Positions 61,423 to 64,000 of a DNA stretch of 64,000 nt are shown one piece after another. The notes below the pieces were generated by a model. That model was not told where the DNA came from and did not search any database. It saw nothing but the letters and a program-made list of their open reading frames with translations. Source of the DNA: Flavobacterium sp. YO12 (GTDB lineage Bacteria > Bacteroidota > Bacteroidia > Flavobacteriales > Flavobacteriaceae); assembly GCF_004119495.1 (NCBI RefSeq), contig NZ_NRQU01000003.1, positions 62,001 through 126,000 on the forward strand, read 5' to 3'. A program made the position numbers and the translations under genes. Within the stretch, counting starts at the first letter, position 1, and each line of letters begins with the position of its first letter.

Positions 61423-62178
61423 TTATTTCTTAGAATCTTTTTTCTCAAACTCTAACAGTTCCTTGTAAATCAATTGTCTGACTTTATCTCTAAGTTCTTT
61501 TCTGTTTTCAGAAGTCAGCCCGCTCGTTTCAACAAAAGGCAAAACTTTTACTCTCATTTTTCCCGGACTGCCGCTAAAAAAAGTATACGAAAAACGCTGT
61601 TTATTGTCTGGATACACAATTGGAACAATTGGAATTTGATGGTCAATTGCCAATCTAAAAGCACCGTCTTTAAACTCATCCAGTAAAACACTTTCATCAT
61701 CTGGAACTCCGCCTTCTGGAAAAATACAAATACTCAAACCTTGATTCAAACGATTCTGAGCACGTTTAAAAACCTCATTTTTACTTTTGGAAGAATTTCT
61801 ATCTACCAAAATACAAGTTCTTTTATAGAAAAAACCAAATAGCGGAATTTTTACAAGCTCTTTTTTTCCCACAAAAACAAAAGGATTTTTTATGATGGCA
61901 AGCGTCAGCATGATGTCTGTCATCGAAGTATGATTAGCGACAATCATATAGCTTTTGTTCTTAATGAGCTTTTGTTCGCGTTTTACTTTGTAATAAAAAC
62001 CCATCCCGTAAAGGATAAATTTAGCCCAAATGCGGGCCATTTTAAAGAAATAGGGATAACCTTTCTCCGATAGAATAGAAATCACTAAAAACGGCAGCAT
62101 AATCACTATAGGAATAGCCATTAAAACATAAAACCAAATGCGCCATAAAACCCAAAAAACAATTTTAATTCCTTTCAT
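61423..62178 (-). CDS. Lysophospholipid / 1-acylglycerol-3-phosphate acyltransferase
   Basis: 251 residues. An N-terminal membrane segment (about 7-34) is followed by the acyltransferase domain with HX4D NHTSMTD (about 82-88), the second block CILVDRNSSKSK and FPEGGVPDD. The C-terminal tail is Lys/Glu-rich. It is a second enzyme of the PlsC superfamily in this window (the other is at 21173), and the substrate cannot be told from sequence. It probably acts in phospholipid or ornithine-lipid assembly. Confidence 0.87.
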   Translation of the reverse strand: MKGIKIVFWVLWRIWFYVLMAIPIVIMLPFLVISILSEKGYPYFFKMARIWAKFILYGMGFYYKVKREQKLIKNKSYMIVANHTSMTDIMLTLAIIKNPFVFVGKKELVKIPLFGFFYKRTCILVDRNSSKSKNEVFKRAQNRLNQGLSICIFPEGGVPDDESVLLDEFKDGAFRLAIDHQIPIVPIVYPDNKQRFSYTFFSGSPGKMRVKVLPFVETSGLTSENRKELRDKVRQLIYKELLEFEKKDSKK

Positions 62179-62283
62179 GGTTTCAAATGTAAGAAAACAG
62201 AAATGAAATTAGATTTTTAGATCACTAGATTTTTAGAATATTAGACCTTTCTAGAAAATAAACTTTAAAATAACTCATATGTT

Positions 62284-62370
62284 CAATAAACTTTGCGGAC
62301 ATTGCGAAAAACTTTGCGAACTTTGCGGTTAAAAAAAATAAACTTGCAATCTTTGTGGTTGAAAGAATAA
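62284..62370. repeat. Word-repeat spacer upstream of trpS
   Basis: The word ACTTTGCG(G/A) occurs four to five times (actttgcgga, actttgcgaa, actttgcggt), with related CTTTGTGG. It lies in the trpS leader. Confidence 0.5.
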
Positions 62371-62381
62371 GAAAAACAAGA

Positions 62382-63356
62382 ATGGCAAAAATACTTACTG
62401 GTGTTCAGAGTACTGGAACGCCACACTTAGGAAATTTATTGGGAGCAATTATCCCTGCAGTTGAGTTATCAAATAATCCAGCAAACGAATCTTATTTGTT
62501 TATAGCTGATTTACATTCAATTACACAAATTAAAGATGGTAAAACTTTAAGAGAAAACACATATAGTACTGCAGCTGCTTGGCTTGCCTGTGGTTTAAAT
62601 CCAGATAAAGTTACCTTTTACAGACAATCTGATGTGGCTCAAACAACTGAATTGACTTGGTATTTAAGCTGTTTTTTTCCTTTTCAACGTTTGACTTTAG
62701 CACATTCTTTTAAAGATAAAGCAGATCGTTTAGATGATGTAAACGCTGGACTTTTTACCTATCCGATGTTAATGGCGGCTGATATTTTACTTTATGATGC
62801 AGAATTTGTTCCAGTTGGAAAAGATCAAATGCAGCATTTAGAAATCACGCGTGACGTCGCTTCTCGTTTCAATCATCAAATGGGTGAAACATTTGTAATT
62901 CCTGAAGTTAAAATTCAAGAAAACAGTATGTTAATTCCTGGAACGAATGGCGGAAAAATGAGTAAATCTGCCAATAATATTATCAATATTTTTCTTGATG
63001 ATAAAGTTTTACGCAAACAGGTTATGAGTATTGAAACAGACAGTACTCCACTTGAAGATCCTAAAAATCCAGATACTTGTAATGCCTTTGCTATCTATTC
63101 TTTATTAGGAACAGAAGAGCAAATTGCTGAAATGAGAGCCAATTATTTAGGCGGAAATTACGGTTATGGTCATGCCAAACAAGCTTTGTTTGAATTGATT
63201 ACAGAAAAATTTAAAACAGAAAGAGAAAAATACAATTACTACATAAATAATCTTGATGAAGTTGATGCGCTATTGAAAAAAGGCGCTGCAAAAGCTTCTG
63301 TTGTTGCTGATGGCGTTTTAGCCAAAGTAAGAGATGTTCTTGGATTTCAAAAATAA
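62382..63356 (+). CDS. trpS: Tryptophanyl-tRNA synthetase
   Basis: 324 residues from the ATG at 62382, where the class I motif GVQSTGTPHLGN (HIGH equivalent PHLG) directly follows; the longer frame from 62355 is rejected because of family length. The KMSKS loop GGKMSKSANN is at about residue 192. LMAADILLYDAEFVPVGKDQMQHLE is the Trp-binding region. The enzyme charges tRNA-Trp. A terminator follows at 63363. Confidence 0.97.
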   Translation: MAKILTGVQSTGTPHLGNLLGAIIPAVELSNNPANESYLFIADLHSITQIKDGKTLRENTYSTAAAWLACGLNPDKVTFYRQSDVAQTTELTWYLSCFFPFQRLTLAHSFKDKADRLDDVNAGLFTYPMLMAADILLYDAEFVPVGKDQMQHLEITRDVASRFNHQMGETFVIPEVKIQENSMLIPGTNGGKMSKSANNIINIFLDDKVLRKQVMSIETDSTPLEDPKNPDTCNAFAIYSLLGTEEQIAEMRANYLGGNYGYGHAKQALFELITEKFKTEREKYNYYINNLDEVDALLKKGAAKASVVADGVLAKVRDVLGFQK

Positions 63357-63362
63357 TTTATC

Positions 63363-63402
63363 AAGCCTAACAGTTTTTTTTAAATCTGTTAGGCTTTTTT
63401 AT
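63363..63402. terminator. Bidirectional terminator between trpS and dprA
   Basis: AAGCCTAACAG (63363-63373) pairs with 63386-63396, followed by TTTTTTATTTT on the plus side. Confidence 0.88.
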
Positions 63403-63403
63403 T

Positions 63404-64000
63404 TTAAACCGCTTCAAACAATTTACCCGGCAAAGGTCTCACTACACCTTTCAACTCCATATTTAAAAGCGTTCCCGATAATTTGAATAATGGCAGATCA
63501 CATTCTATCGCAATTATATCCAGTAATTCCTTACCATTTTTAAGTAAAAAATCATAAATCTTCTGTTCACATTCATCTAAATCTACAAACAATTGCTTCT
63601 GTACTGTTTTTGGCTTGTTTTCGACGTCCCAGTTCAAAATATAAACCAAATCGGCAGCAGAGGTTAAAACGTTTGCTTTTTGCGTTTTTATGAGGTTATT
63701 ACAGCCTTGACTATATTTATCAGTTACACGTCCTGGCACAGCAAATACATCACGATTATAATCATTAGCTAAATTAGCCGTAATAAGTGATCCTCCCTTA
63801 TCTGCAGATTCTATCACAATTGTAGCTTCACTCATTCCTGCAACAATGCGATTTCGGCGAACAAAATTTTCTTTGTCAGGATTTGACGAGCTCCAAAATT
63901 CAGTAATAAAACCACCATTTTCCTCCATTTTCGCCATATACTTTTTGTGAGTCTTCGGATAAACTTGATTTAAACCGTGAGCTAAAACTCCAATAGTCTG
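63404..64000 (-). CDS. dprA: DNA-processing protein DprA, C-terminal part (partial)
   Basis: An open frame continues past the window end and gives 199 C-terminal residues. The DprA Rossmann-like core is visible: VLAHGLNQVYPKTHK, FVRRNRIVAGMSEATIVIESADKGGSLITANLANDYNRDVFAVPGRVTDKYSQGCNNLIK. The C-terminal ~70 residues are a winged-helix-like domain (CEQKIYDFLLKNGKELLDIIA). DprA loads RecA on incoming single-stranded DNA in natural transformation. The N-terminus is outside the window. Confidence 0.95.
   Translation of the reverse strand, partial: QTIGVLAHGLNQVYPKTHKKYMAKMEENGGFITEFWSSSNPDKENFVRRNRIVAGMSEATIVIESADKGGSLITANLANDYNRDVFAVPGRVTDKYSQGCNNLIKTQKANVLTSAADLVYILNWDVENKPKTVQKQLFVDLDECEQKIYDFLLKNGKELLDIIAIECDLPLFKLSGTLLNMELKGVVRPLPGKLFEAV

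Overview
This window is chromosomal DNA from a gliding member of the Bacteroidetes, most probably a Flavobacterium. The evidence is the low GC content, promoters of the TTG-N17/23-TAnnTTTG type instead of sigma-70 boxes, many Bacteroidetes-only families (PorP/SprF, SprB repeats, type IX secretion type B C-terminal domain, DUF4837), and a complete sprB gliding-motility operon in the order known from Flavobacterium johnsoniae. No tRNA, rRNA, CRISPR array, prophage or plasmid gene was seen.

Layout. Positions 1-3765 hold a heme-biosynthesis run (3' end of hemD, hemE, hemF) with three small extra genes inside it. Positions 3766-4633 are a small mobile-type island: an IS200-like/REP-associated tyrosine transposase flanked by three copies of an ~79-bp paired-hairpin module. 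Positions 4634-10737 carry an outer-membrane-type protein, class I fructose-bisphosphate aldolase, a secreted protein/lipoprotein pair on the minus strand, then hemB with a lipoprotein cytochrome c. Positions 10821-15590 hold a GyrI-like protein and a tandem pair of M13 metallopeptidases, each followed by almost the same terminator; the second copy is frameshifted at its 3' end. Positions 15917-19153 encode a SCO1-like copper chaperone and the ferrous-iron system feoA-feoB plus a 40-residue FeoB-associated cysteine-rich protein. Positions 19307-31512 hold housekeeping and envelope genes: HD hydrolase, acyl-ACP desaturase with PlsC, rnpA, a DUF4349 protein, an S41 protease, a double OmpA-domain protein, ElaA, DUF1579 and DUF4837 lipoproteins, a LysM transglycosylase and pgk.

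Positions 31679-57132, two fifths of the window, are one minus-strand array of seven genes: two or three secreted proteins of unknown role, sprC, sprD, the giant adhesin gene sprB (about 16.6 kb) and sprF. In F. johnsoniae SprB is the mobile cell-surface adhesin moved by the gliding motor and exported by the type IX secretion system, SprF is needed for its export, and SprC and SprD support its function. A consensus promoter lies just upstream of the first gene. Positions 57569-64000 return to housekeeping genes: holB, a DoxX protein, an acyl-CoA thioesterase, recA, an acyltransferase, trpS and the 3' part of dprA.

The most interesting items are the paired-hairpin/RAYT island, the SprD protein that joins an outer-membrane barrel to a ~630-residue Ala/Lys helix and a SPOR domain, the 1.9-kb super-repeat and the inserted non-repeat domain in SprB, the frameshift in the second M13 peptidase, and a set of intergenic spacers built from short repeated words.
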